Shown here: piece after piece, positions 23,620 to 34,273 of the stretch | Position numbering within the stretch: position 1 is the first letter of the stretch | Layout: every line of letters starts with the position of its first letter | From: Archivesica marissinica | Taxonomy: Eukaryota > Mollusca > Bivalvia > Venerida > Vesicomyidae | Length of the DNA stretch: 64,000 nt | Assembly (NCBI GenBank): GCA_014843695.1 | Contig: CM026391.1 | Coordinates: 13,699,365-13,763,364, forward strand | Reading direction: 5' to 3' | The notes under the pieces: generated by a model | Told to the model about the DNA's origin: nothing | What the model saw: only the letters and a program-made list of their open reading frames with translations | Database searches by the model: none | Translations under genes and position numbers: made by a program

Positions 23620-24760
23620 TTACTGTTTAATATATTAGGTGTGGATTCACTGTTTAATATAGTAGGTGTGGATTCACTGTTTAATATAGTAGGTGTGGAT
23701 TCACTGTTTAATATAGTAGGTGTGGATTCACTGTTTAATATAGTAGGTGTGGATTCACTGTTTAATATAGTAGGTGTGGATTCACTGTTTAATATATTAG
23801 TGTGGTTTGTTAATATAGTGGTGTGGATTCACTGTTTAATATAGTAGGTGTGGATTCACTGTTTAATATAGTAGGTGTGGATTCACTGTTTAATATAGTA
23901 GGTGTGGATTCACTGTTTAATATAGTAGGTGTGGATTCACTGTTTAATATAGTAGGTGTGGATTCACTGTTTAATATAGTAGGTGTGGATTCACTGTTTA
24001 ATATAGTAGGTGTGGATTCACTGTTTAATATAGTAGGTGTGGATTCACTGTTTAATATAGTAGGTGTGGATTCACTGTTTAATATAGTAGGTGTGGATTC
24101 ACTGTTTAATATAGTAGGTGTGGATTCACTGTTTAATATAGTAGGTGTGGATTCACTGTTTAATATAGTAGGTGTGGATTCACTGTTTAATATAGTAGGT
24201 GTGGATTCACTGTTTAATATAGTAGGTGTGGATTCACTGTTTAATATAGTAGGTGTGGATTCACTGTTTAATATAGTAGGTGTGGATTCACTGTTTAATA
24301 TAGTAGGTGGGATTCACTGTTTAATATAGTAGGTGTGGATTCACTGTTTAATATAGTAGGTGTGGATTCACTGTTTAATATAGTAGGTGTGGATTCACTG
24401 TTTAATATAGTAGGTGTGGATTCACTGTTTAATATAGTAGGTGTGGATTCACTGTTTATATAGTAGTGTGGGATTCACTGTTTTATATAGTAGGTGTGGA
24501 TTCACTGTTTAATATAGTAGGTTGGATTCACTGTTTAATAGAAGTAGTTGTGGATTCACTGTTTAATATAGTAGGTGTGGATTCACTGTTTAATATATTA
24601 GGTGTGGATTCACTGTTTAATATAGTAGGTGTGGATTCACTGTTTAATATAGTAGGTGTGGATTCACTGTTTAATATAGTAGGTGTGGATTCACTGTTTA
24701 ATATAGTAGGTGTGGATTCACTGTTTAATATAGTAGGTGTGGATATGTTATACAAGACTG
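23620..24760. repeat. 27-bp minisatellite
   Basis: About 41 units with core GTGGATTCACTGTTTAATAT. The 27-bp length (nine codons, GVDSLFNIV) keeps the plus frame open through long stretches (23581-23844, 23823-24329, 24466-24774), broken by small indels near 23800, 24310, 24460 and 24530. A stray partial unit occurs at 25037-25055. No splice or domain context suggests a protein. Confidence 0.96.
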
Positions 24761-24769
24761 ATTTATGGT

Positions 24770-25022
24770 CCTAGACTCTGCAGAGAAGAGACGAAGTGGA
24801 ACATCTATGTCCCTTGGCCACATTTCTAGTTTTGATATAACTACTATAATCGACTATTTTGTGTGTCAGAGAAATAATGTTGTATGTGTTTTATCATGTG
24901 ATATGTTTCTAGTATTATATTTGTAAGTGACTTATAGGCCCATTGGGCCGGGTGTATTTAATTGTATAATTTATATGTAAATATCACAGGTCACTATAAT
25001 AAACATATTACTTACTTACTTA
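24770..25022 (+). mobile_element. LINE 3' terminal region with (ACTT)n tail
   Basis: Contains GTGACTTATAGGCCC ... GGGCCGGGTG (an inverted-repeat hairpin near the 3' end) and ends in CACTATAATAAAC plus a (TTAC)n tail. The same terminal structure recurs at 41640-41760 (-) and 52160-52270 (+), where the tail is (ACTC)n. Only the non-coding 3' part is here. Confidence 0.65.
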
Positions 25023-25128
25023 TTTACTTACTTATAATAGGTGTGGATTCACATGTCGTTCTTGCCTCTTGTTTTCATACAACTATATATCATTGCCCTT
25101 TTTTATATACTTTATTTATTTTACAACG

Positions 25129-25278
25129 ATTAGTTTATACAAATTTATTTTAGTTAGATTGCGAAACAAGTTATTTCAACTTATATAAATCACTCTCGAG
25201 ACCTCATTCCTGATGGAATCCATCGCCACGAGGGAGAGAGAAGAGGCAACGTGGAATTTAAATGCCTTGCCTAAGGGC
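25129..25278 (-). mobile_element. SINE family A, truncated by assembly gap
   Basis: Minus-strand family A tail and body (GATTGCGAAACAAG, GAGACCTCATTCCTGATGG, GAGGCAACGTGG, GCCTTGCCTAAGGGC). The sequence runs straight into N at 25279, so the head is not visible. Confidence 0.85.
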
Positions 25279-26278
25279 NNNNNNNNNNNNNNNNNNNNNN
25301 NNNNNNNNNNNNNNNNNNNNNNNNNNNNNNNNNNNNNNNNNNNNNNNNNNNNNNNNNNNNNNNNNNNNNNNNNNNNNNNNNNNNNNNNNNNNNNNNNNNN
25401 NNNNNNNNNNNNNNNNNNNNNNNNNNNNNNNNNNNNNNNNNNNNNNNNNNNNNNNNNNNNNNNNNNNNNNNNNNNNNNNNNNNNNNNNNNNNNNNNNNNN
25501 NNNNNNNNNNNNNNNNNNNNNNNNNNNNNNNNNNNNNNNNNNNNNNNNNNNNNNNNNNNNNNNNNNNNNNNNNNNNNNNNNNNNNNNNNNNNNNNNNNNN
25601 NNNNNNNNNNNNNNNNNNNNNNNNNNNNNNNNNNNNNNNNNNNNNNNNNNNNNNNNNNNNNNNNNNNNNNNNNNNNNNNNNNNNNNNNNNNNNNNNNNNN
25701 NNNNNNNNNNNNNNNNNNNNNNNNNNNNNNNNNNNNNNNNNNNNNNNNNNNNNNNNNNNNNNNNNNNNNNNNNNNNNNNNNNNNNNNNNNNNNNNNNNNN
25801 NNNNNNNNNNNNNNNNNNNNNNNNNNNNNNNNNNNNNNNNNNNNNNNNNNNNNNNNNNNNNNNNNNNNNNNNNNNNNNNNNNNNNNNNNNNNNNNNNNNN
25901 NNNNNNNNNNNNNNNNNNNNNNNNNNNNNNNNNNNNNNNNNNNNNNNNNNNNNNNNNNNNNNNNNNNNNNNNNNNNNNNNNNNNNNNNNNNNNNNNNNNN
26001 NNNNNNNNNNNNNNNNNNNNNNNNNNNNNNNNNNNNNNNNNNNNNNNNNNNNNNNNNNNNNNNNNNNNNNNNNNNNNNNNNNNNNNNNNNNNNNNNNNNN
26101 NNNNNNNNNNNNNNNNNNNNNNNNNNNNNNNNNNNNNNNNNNNNNNNNNNNNNNNNNNNNNNNNNNNNNNNNNNNNNNNNNNNNNNNNNNNNNNNNNNNN
26201 NNNNNNNNNNNNNNNNNNNNNNNNNNNNNNNNNNNNNNNNNNNNNNNNNNNNNNNNNNNNNNNNNNNNNNNNNNNNNN
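25279..26278. other. Assembly gap (1000 N)
   Basis: Exactly 1000 N, the usual placeholder for a gap of unknown size. ORFs drawn through it are meaningless. The gap removes the outer 3' end of the hAT element. Confidence 0.99.
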
Positions 26279-26369
26279 TTCGATTATGGAAAACCCAGGC
26301 GCACCGCCGATCGCGCGCCACGTTTGGAGATTGCGAGCGCTGTTTGTGAGAACGCGCGCCACTTAAAAC

Positions 26370-27821
26370 TTAATTATAATTACAAAGGAGGGCATATATT
26401 ATAAAAGATACATCGTTACCTGAAACAAGAATCGTTTTATTATTTAATAACAAACCAAAGTTATTGTCCACTTCCGGCACTTCCGTAATCACATCGGATT
26501 CGGAGCCGGAACTGTCCGTGTCGGTGTGACTGTCGCGTTCAGAGTCAGAATCACTGGCACTGCTGTCACTATCGTGCGTGGCTTTAGTGATTTTTCGCTT
26601 TTTAAGTAGTAGATCGGATCCTGTTTCAATTTTGCGCTTTCGCGACTTTTGCAGATATTTCCCAACGGCATTATGGAGTATGGCGTCTTTGTCGGATTCG
26701 GTCCACACTAGATCGTTTACACATACAAGCAATAGGTTTTCCATCGTTTGGTGTTTCATACTAAGACGGCGATCGGACAACATTGCAGTGAGATGACTGA
26801 AGCCGCACTCCACGACGCTGTTACTGACAGCAATTGAAAATACGATTTTTACGAGCAGACAAATGTTCGGAAACTGGAGCCTTCGATATTTCAAAAGTTT
26901 GCGCCATAGGCGGCGCACTTTCAGTTTTGGATAGTATTGTTTAGTGGCTACTTTCACATCGCACCACTCCGTTTTTAACATATCATCGTCGGGGTTAAAT
27001 CCCGCAAACTTGAGAGTTTCTGAATAGTGTTCTGCCAATTTGGTAATCGATTCCAAGTCGACTTTTGACGATTGCCAATTTGCAGGATCGACCCATTGCA
27101 TATGGCGGAATATGGAATCATCAGCCTTGAACAACGCGAATCTTGCGTCAATGCATGTCATAATAGCCTCAATTGTTCTGTGCGCTAGATTCACTGTTTC
27201 GTCCAATATTATGTTAGCCATGTTATCAGATTGACATCCTTTCAAACCATCATATTTCTGTTGTATAAACTCTCTATTCGGGGCCTTACGATGCATCGTT
27301 CCGAGTTTTGGCATTTTAACTTCAACTGACACGACGCTACTTTCCTCTGAATGAGTCATTGTTAACTTCATCATAGAATTTTTTGTGATTGCATCAACAG
27401 TGGTCAGTGTTTCCTTGAGTTCAGTCAACGCTGTCTCCATTTTAATGACAGCGGGTAGAATATCAAACACGAGTAGACTGTCCTTTTCGAAAACCAAAGA
27501 GAGTATTGACACCACATCTAGTATCGTCCTGTACAAACAACACACCATAATGAACTTATAGTTCTGCAGCTTGTTTAAGAAGCCCTGTAGCTTGGCTTTG
27601 ATTTTTTTGTAGTCTGGATCCGCGATCCCATCTTCGAACACCTGGATGAGAAGTACCCAGTTGTTCAATAAGTTTTTAATTGCTTTCCTGTGGTGGTTCA
27701 CAAACCTAGTGGAGGTTAATTTCGGAAGTTTATACACCGTCACGTCTAGGACCCGAGCAGCCTCCTTAAAATGGCGGCTGAACTTTCCAGATTGCTTAAA
27801 GAACTTGTACAACGATTGCAT
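26370..27821 (-). pseudogene. hAT transposase, C-terminal part (hATC dimerisation domain)
   Basis: 483 codons open in the -1 frame relative to the upstream ORF, which it overlaps by 76 bp. LTSTRFVNHHRKAI near residues 35-48 matches the conserved T-RW helical segment after the catalytic core. SNSVVECGFSHLTAM at 333-347 plus MENLLLV at 360-366 is the hATC dimerisation domain. A basic stretch (KSRKRK, LLLKKRK at 392-410) may be a nuclear signal, followed by an acidic Ser/Asp tail at 417-443. The first ATG is at 27821, almost at the frameshift point, so this is the continuation of one protein of roughly 830 residues, not a separate gene. The junction GAAAAGAG is not a classical slippery heptamer, so a one-base deletion is likelier than programmed frameshifting. 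Confidence 0.88.
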
Positions 27822-28882
27822 GAACTCTTTTCAACGTTTTCCATGTCTTTTTCCTTCAAAATGGAGTCTTTAATAGCCAACTCAAGACGATGTGCAACAC
27901 AGTGAATGTTGACTAACCACGGCCTTCCATCTTCTTTAAAACGTGTTAGTAAACCCGATTTGTTGCCAAAATTTACAGATGCCCCATCGGCTGCAGCAGC
28001 AACTTCGGTGAATTTATACCTATCGGCTGGTATCTTAAGTCTATTTAGAAATACATCGTCAATGGCAACTTTTAACACGCGAGCATTAGCATCACCAAAT
28101 GAGTCCAAATCTTGCAAAGCGAGGACGTAATAGGTTGGCCTTCCCTCGTACACCGCTCTAACAAGAACAAGTTCCTTCTCTGCCCCTGTTTTCCTTGCCT
28201 GCGAGCCATCTGACATTACCGTGAAAGCGTTAACCCCGCACAAAATGTCTGCAATCTTTTCCCGAATAGAATTGGCGATGAAACATAGAATTTCCCTAAC
28301 ACAGTCAGAATTATCAGCACCTTGAATAAGATTAACTCCATTAGCTTTCTGGACTTTAATCATTGTCTCAAATGTTGTCAATAGTTGACCGTCAACGGCC
28401 AGAAGGTATGCCGTCTTGAATAGCTTAAGATACGCATCCCGTGACTGCTGTTTGAGAGCGATATTAATCTTTGGCTGTTTTATTACGTTTGTCGCAGATG
28501 CACTAGTGCTGGCTAATAACGAGTCACCAGGGTTAGAGTCCATTTTCTCCCTCTCCACATCACTAAATTCCCCACCCATTTCTTTCTCCACTTCTATTCC
28601 AATTTCATGGGCTTTCGATGTAAGATGTCTGTTCACAGTATGTTTTGATACGAAGTTGGTGCCCACAACATATTTGTAAACGTCCGTAGTGGCTTTCCCG
28701 CGCAGTTTATCACTTTTCTTTATGTGGTCTGCATGTCGAGCGCAGGTTTTGCACCATACTTCATGCACATATTCAATGCCATGCTTATCTTTAACAGTTT
28801 TAAATCCAATTAGCGACCCGACGTTCCAATTTAAGAATGTTTTTAATTGCACGGAGTGCCCCTTTGTTTTAGTATCTGCCAT
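27746..28882 (-). pseudogene. hAT transposase, N-terminal part (BED-like finger, catalytic D1 and D2)
   Basis: 378 codons from ATG at 28882. Residues 42-92 hold a zinc-finger arrangement (WCKTC with C44 and C47, then H86 and H92 in HLTSKAH) of the kind used for terminal-repeat binding in hAT proteins. FTVMSDGSQ (D225) and AAADGASVNFG (D299) sit where the first two RNase H-like catalytic aspartates are expected, followed by HCVAHRLELA at 328-337, a strong hAT signature. After about residue 352 the frame drifts into a short unrelated tail and stops. The next residues of the family continue in the -1 frame, in the ORF at 26370-27821. The long domains are intact, so the break is recent or a base error. 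The protein resembles the ZNF862/C17orf113-like hAT group (family knowledge). Confidence 0.88.
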
Positions 28883-29298
28883 AGCTGACTATATGTATAT
28901 TGACAACAATTAAATGTGTGTGATCATTCCGAGAGTTGGTTGTATTATGCCAGCTTAAAATATAATGCGACAATCATTGCATCGTATCAAAGGATGCCGA
29001 TAAAAAAAATTCCGCATCACTGTACCTGTCAAAGCCTTTGAGTCATAAGCCGCACGTGGACTACAAAGTCAAACACATCGTCGCAGACACCCACGCTTGA
29101 AATGAAACTACAAAGGTGCCGACAACCGGATCGGAGAGTTCATTGTTGCAGTGAAATATGCAACGTTTTAGAAACAATTTTAACCACATCAATGCTAACA
29201 GCGCGCGCATGTTTCGAGGCGTTCGGTCTGTCGCGCGTCTAGTCTTGATTTCGGGCGCGCGGGCGCCTCAAAATCGAAGGATGAATAAGGACCCCTTG

Positions 29299-29679
29299 TG
29301 TGTAATAACGGACATAACTCATAAACACGGAGCAGTGAGACTATAATGACATTTTTATTCGTAAATATATTGGCGTGGCAGACGATGCATATGTCATTTT
29401 GGAGAACAAATTGCCAATTTCTTTAAAAAATGATATTTATATGGTGATATAAAACGGATATAGTGAAATTAGTGAAAACTGTGGTAGGTTTAAAGTTTTC
29501 ACCCCTAATTTACCTTGTCTGATATATTATGATCAGTTAGAAATAGATTGGAAGTGCACAAGGTATGTTTATTTATAATTCCGGTAACTGGAGCGTGAAA
29601 TATTGCGTGATCTCTCACGACTTGCTATTTCCACAGTTGGGCGAAAACCTGTTCTGGGCGAAAACTCTTCACGCCGGGA
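29299..29679. other. Unique DNA between hAT element and inverted repeat
   Basis: No gene or repeat recognised. It has no counterpart to the right of 63816, so it lies outside the inverted repeat. Confidence 0.5.
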
Positions 29680-30044
29680 TACATGATTTTTACATCATAG
29701 TTTTTTTTCATACGAGACACGAGTTGACAATAAATGACAAAAATTGGTTCGAGTTCACTATGGTACGAGTTGACCATGTGAACGTAGACACATACTGACA
29801 ATAATGTTTACTTTTAGTTCGAGCTTTCGTCCTTTAAAATATGTAGTATATGTGCCCAAATACGTCAAAGAACATGTCACGAACAAATACATAGAGTTTT
29901 CGCTTCCCGTTTGTTGATTATCCGGGTAACTAGTAACCGGTGTCATAATAACTTCGCGCCTACATTGCGGAATATGTAAAACTAGGTATTTCACCACTAA
30001 ATTTGAGAAAATCCTTCTTGTTGCAATCAGTTTTGTATAATACA

Positions 30045-30112
30045 TGTATGTATGTATGTATGTATGTATGTATGTATGTATGTATGTATGTATGTATGTA
30101 TGTATGTATGCA
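30045..30112. repeat. (TGTA)n microsatellite, about 17 units
   Basis: Tetranucleotide run in the left arm. The matching right-arm site (about 62445-62460) has only about three units. Confidence 0.95.
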
Positions 30113-30299
30113 TGCAACACAATACTCGAGAAATATGCAACAAAAGGATACCATATCTCTACATCGAATTGGGTAATACATGAATAAATGCATTGTTTCT
30201 TTCAGTTAATGTGAGCCTTAAAGTTATGATGGGTAGGTGTGATATGGATATTTTTTTAATCGAGTAGAGTTAAATATATACAATCATTTCATAGCAAAG

Positions 30300-30510
30300 A
30301 GTAGTGCGCGCGGCAGCCCGTTCCCTTCATGTGCGAGAGGACCGAAGTTCGCGCCATCTGTCTCTGATATGATTGAACTCTTAGACAATGCTCTTAATTC
30401 CACATTGCCGTTCTATCTTTTGGGTTACATAGGAATTGAGTGTGTCCCAAAACAGAAAGGGGTCTGCCAGTCATAATCAGGAATAAGCAGTATAGCGTAG
30501 AATTAGAAAT
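30300..30510 (+). mobile_element. Diverged SINE family A copy
   Basis: GTTCCCTTCATGTGCGAG head, B-box-like AAGTTCGCGCC, and body ACTCTTAGACAATGCTCTTA / CCACATTGCC align by eye to family A. It is mirrored at 62060-62270 (-) in the right arm. Confidence 0.6.
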
Positions 30511-30773
30511 AGAACTATCCATTGGGCCATATATTTGATGCTTATGTGTCTAGATCGAAATTAATTGGGGGCGTATATGAACATACCATAATTATTTGCT
30601 CAAGATACTATTTGCAAAACCGTAAAAATACTAATACTTCAACTTTAAAATAATTATGTAGTAAAAAAAACAACAACACGAAACCAAACTGTGTTAGACG
30701 TTATATTCAAGTTCAAAGAGGCGGAATGAACTGTGCATGTGTCCAGTTCTTTATGCTTAATTAATAATGTTAA

Positions 30774-31060
30774 TGTGTGTGTGTTTTACGTTTATTTATC
30801 GTCGCTACCGGTTGCCCATATGAGCGACGCCTCCTGACGAGATTAGTTATTTTAGAGGATAGTGCATGATACAGAGAGAGACCCATTCCAGAATCTCCTC
30901 TGGTTCTTTTACGTGCACGGTGTAAAGCACCGACACGAGACCTCGGTTTAACGTCCCATCTGAAAGACTGTTAATTTTATTAGGGTCAGACGGGGGATCG
31001 AACCTGCGATCCCTGGATTACCAGTCCAGACAGTTACCACTGGACTACAGATCCGTCTGT
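30774..31060 (-). mobile_element. tRNA-Thr-headed SINE, full length
   Basis: Complete minus-strand copy: tail (AAATAAACGTAAAACACACA), body, and tRNA head with acceptor CAGACGG at 31052-31058. The anticodon loop CTGGTAA reads GGT. Mirrored at 61503-61788 (+). Confidence 0.92.
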
Positions 31061-31913
31061 AATAATGTTAATGAAACATACTAACACGTATGTACGCACA
31101 TTAATTTCTTTGCTTTTATTATGTTGTTTAAACATATTTATTCGTTCATAATGTACAATACTTATCTACTGTATGCAAAACGGGAAGAAGTGGATTAAAT
31201 CGAAAGCTTATAGCTTATTGAGATGATCTCAATTTTATTATTTGATACGGAGAACCAGAGCTACGGATAGAGGCAATTAAGAAAAACGGACAATCCTAGT
31301 CAAAATAATGTTCATATAGTTTTCAAGTACATTATCTGCCTTAAACTGGATTGCTTTACTGAAAGACGTGGGTGATACTGGTTTTTTTTTATAACCGATA
31401 CATTTACATGATGACAACCTTTCATTAGAAATTGTGTTTTGTCATTTTGAACAGAAATATGACTTTCCGGTACGGAAGTTGTCACACTCTGACGCGTCTT
31501 AGTTTTCTGTTATTCATTATGTGACGTATCCCACGACGTTCCATACAGTATAGTTAATAGTCATTCTGATAAAATGTAAACAAAATTTAAATAGAGATTA
31601 AAATATTTCACATTCTAAGGGATATAGGCCAACATGTTTTAATTTACACGAATGTTGCTATTGCTATTAAGAAATATAAGGCTTTAAGGCGGGTATAATC
31701 TACATTTTTCAATTTAATAACATACTTTATTTTACCCTTACACAGTTCAGTGACACGGAAATCACATAATCTTAGTCTACGTGTTTCCGTCCTCTTCTGT
31801 GTTGCTAGTAAGACATTCGAACTAATATATGCGAGTCTTAAACTAGCATGACTTAAATGCAGTTTTCACGAGATGATCACTGATTCTTTTTAAATTACAA
31901 TCATATACATATA
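31061..31913. other. AT-rich DNA, no gene seen
   Basis: Nothing recognisable; mirrored in the right arm around 60650-61500. Confidence 0.5.
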
Positions 31914-32063
31914 CAGTCAAGCCTGTCTACAAAGGTCACTCTTGGGAAAGTCAAAAAGTGGCCTTTGTTGGCAGATGGCCTTTCAATAGAGGGTTAAAAT
32001 GCATTGAGACAGGTTTTTCATATGCGGCCTTTATTCGGATGTGGCCTTTAGCACAGGTTTGAC
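31914..32063. mobile_element. pogo/Tigger-like MITE
   Basis: Ends CAGTCAAGCCTGT and, on the opposite strand, AGTCAAACCTGT, with repeated GGCCTTT segments inside. Right-arm copy at 60499-60649. The overlapping 93-aa ORFs in both arms (31951-32232 -, 60331-60612 +) read through this element and are not conserved proteins. Confidence 0.65.
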
Positions 32064-32582
32064 TAATCTCAAGAAATGAAAGCAGCAGCGACGAGACTCG
32101 TGCATGGTCAGCATTAGAAGTACAATGTACATTTAGTTTCTCGCTAGACAACCCTTTGCAAAATATCTTTACTGCGAACAATTGATTCCTATACCACGAA
32201 GATTCATATATAACGAAGATCGATGAAAACAATACTCATAGAGATGTAATTAGCCTGTGAACGGCCGTGGATATATTTTAATATGTGCTTTTAAAAACAA
32301 TGCTATATCTAACACCCCACCCACCCATTTATAATAATCTGCATTCAGTGTCTGCTACGTATAGCATTTCTATTCGATTTTAAATCGAGTAGAAACGAAA
32401 AACAAATCAAAATGTGACATTGAGACTGTGATATACATTTATATGTATTTTATAAATACAGGTAGCTATACTAACTCTAAAAAAGAAAAGCGGGTAGATA
32501 GAACATACTAGTGACGAAGACATCGTGCACAGGTTTACTTCAGCACGAGACCACCGGAGTTGTGATCGAAGGCCACATTTGC
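32064..32582. other. AT-rich DNA, no gene seen
   Basis: No element or gene recognised; mirrored at about 59990-60498 in the right arm. Confidence 0.5.
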
Positions 32583-32586
32583 TTAA

Positions 32587-33952
32587 AGGCCTGCAGTTTG
32601 ACCCCGTCCAATTGTAAAGATTTATACTTTACTACCTGTTCCATGTGATTAGTGGCTTGTATCAACAATGTAGCAGTACATTCAGTATAATTTGGCGTAT
32701 GTAGGTATTTTCTAACGGTTAATATGCACGATCACTCTGTGAGCTGAGAATTAGTCAAAATGAGGCCCTGACAATTTAAGTAAACGTATATTATTGATTG
32801 TAAAGAAAATTGATAGTTATGAGTATTCAAACTACATAATCCAGATCAGCCCAGGGACATAGATTACATGTTATGTAGGTGCCTCATCAGCCGTAGCGTA
32901 ATCACTGAGACTGATAATTTGTATGCATGTATATAATATGTATGTATTTATATGAATAAACTATATGTGTTCGTTATATGGTAACCTTCATACTTCATTT
33001 AATTATATATCTACAGTATTATTCGCAAGTTTTCTGTTATATTTTAAATATTTCTCTGTGTCAGTGTGTGTTTACCGATATTGATGCTACATAATAATCA
33101 CAGTGAATGCTATGAGTACATGTATAATATTATAATTATAATCTCTTGAACATACGAGTATTACACATATTCTGCCGATTTCTACAAGATGCCATTGAGT
33201 AAAATAACAATGTATGTAACTGATGAGCAGAGAAAAGAATTGCTGACTTTCTTGCAAAATAAGAACTGGGACGTAGAGATGGAAATAGAAGAAACAGCCA
33301 CCGCCATGCCCGTTGCAGAGGCTGCTTACGTACCTCCCCCTATGCCTCAGCATGCTGAAGGTGTTGCTGAGTGTCCACTGTGCTTGTGTTCCCCTTGCAT
33401 AATAAATGAACAGAACAAACAACTTTGGTGGCCTGCTAATAATCGTCCACCGCATAATCTAAATTCACATGAGAGAAAGCTTCTATACAGGAGGTTTTGG
33501 GCAATGCTATATAATTGTGGCGCATGGAAAGATGTCAGATATATAGAGAGAAAAGTAGCGGCTAGAAGAGGAGACTGTACTTGGCATAAGAGGGAACTGA
33601 TGCCTGAATGTGTGGTACAGCAATGCAGGAACTGGCTGCCTAACCCGCGCAACCAGCCTTATTTGGGCCATAAGTGGAGTTGAATTGTTTATACCAGTTG
33701 TAAGTACTATAAAAATACAGAACTTCAATTTCAGCAATTTATAACCTCCGATATGTACGTGGGTCATAATAGATATAAGTGGTGCTCATGTGTTAGATGT
33801 ATACCATGCAGGGCCTCGCATGTGGCAAATACGATGTGCGTCGACCGTCATATTTGTACCGCTATTCCTCGTGTGTTTAGTGCGTCGACCGTCAGATTTG
33901 TACCGCTATTCCTCGTGTGTTTAAGGTCAAATATAGGTCAACCTGCAGGCCT
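32587..33952. mobile_element. TTAA-target DNA transposon carrying a small Cys-cluster gene
   Basis: A 1366-bp insertion present only in the left arm. It is flanked by TTAA at 32583-32586 and 33953-33956. Ends are inverted repeats, AGGCCTGCAGTTTGACC at the left and, on the opposite strand, AGGCCTGCAGGTTGACC at the right (16 of 17 match). The right arm shows the empty site with a single TTAA at 59981-59984. TTAA duplication is known for piggyBac and Sola3 elements, but the AGGCC terminus is not the usual CCC of piggyBac, so the superfamily is open. Near the right end a ~44-bp segment (GTCGACCGTCA ... CGCTATTCCTCGTGTGTTT) is duplicated at about 33840 and 33883. The only long ORF is at 33189-33683. 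Confidence 0.88.
33189..33683 (+). CDS. 164-aa Cys-cluster protein carried by the TTAA element
   Basis: ATG at 33189, stop after residue 164 (HKWS). Residues 1-58 are variable, with an acidic stretch (DVEMEIEETA) and a Pro-rich linker (YVPPPMP). From residue 62 the sequence looks structured: CPLCLCSPC (C62, C65, C67, C70) is a compact CxxCxCxxC metal-binding pattern, then PPHNLNSHERKLLYRRFW, GAWKDVRYIERK, HKRELMPECVVQQCRNWLPN and YLGHKW to the end. H133, C141 and C146 could add ligands. I recall similar uncharacterised predicted proteins in mollusc and cnidarian genomes but cannot name a family. It shows no DDE, RNase H or HNH motif and at 164 aa is too short for a piggyBac or Sola transposase. 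It may be a cargo or accessory DNA-binding factor; that is inference. It has no counterpart in the right arm. Confidence 0.75.
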   Translation: MPLSKITMYVTDEQRKELLTFLQNKNWDVEMEIEETATAMPVAEAAYVPPPMPQHAEGVAECPLCLCSPCIINEQNKQLWWPANNRPPHNLNSHERKLLYRRFWAMLYNCGAWKDVRYIERKVAARRGDCTWHKRELMPECVVQQCRNWLPNPRNQPYLGHKWS

Positions 33953-34260
33953 TTAAATATAATGCATGAGCTTCCTGGATGATATTGTATCCAATTGGTT
34001 TATATTGTTTGGCAACATTAAACTGAGACTAATTAATCTCCGCCAAAGCCTTCGTGAGTTTTCGTGAACTACGACCAGGACATACGTTAGGTTTTTACCA
34101 TTAATATTTGAATCAAGTAAGTGTACAATAATCTAAAGCTCATATTTTACTTCGGAAATCGATTATTAACGAAGTAAGTTCACGCAATATGCAAATGTCT
34201 CAGTGTAATGTTGCCAAACAATACACAGGGATATGAAGATTCGTTAGTAAACCAATCTAC

Positions 34261-34273
34261 TGGGGGGGGGGGG
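34261..34273. repeat. Poly-G tract (13 G)
   Basis: Homopolymer directly before the SINE head; the right arm has GGGTCTATGTGG on the opposite strand here, without the long run. Confidence 0.9.

Larger units (their letters stand above)
26279..29298 (-). mobile_element. hAT superfamily DNA transposon, 3' end lost in gap
   Basis: Minus-strand transposon with a ~2.5 kb coding core. At the left, just after the gap, TTCGATTATGG ... GGCGCACCGCCGATCGCGCGCC mirrors GGCGCGCGGGCGCC ... TCAAAATCGAA near 29255-29278 in inverted orientation, marking subterminal inverted repeats. The likely 5' terminus is CAAGGGGTCC on the minus strand, ending at about 29298. The other terminus and the target-site duplication are hidden in the N gap, so the limits are approximate. 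The element lies outside the giant inverted repeat and has no second copy in the window. Confidence 0.8.

Noticed and set aside
25176..26404. ORFs of 363-381 aa spanning 25.2-26.4 kb
   Set aside because: Almost all residues are unknown because they cross the 1000-N gap.
27815..27830. Programmed -1 ribosomal frameshift in the hAT transposase
   Set aside because: GTTGAAAAGAG does not fit the X-XXY-YYZ slippery pattern in the zero frame, and hAT elements are not known to use it.
32587..33952. Assignment of the TTAA element to piggyBac
   Set aside because: TTAA alone is not diagnostic; the AGGCC terminus and lack of a DDE transposase leave the superfamily open.
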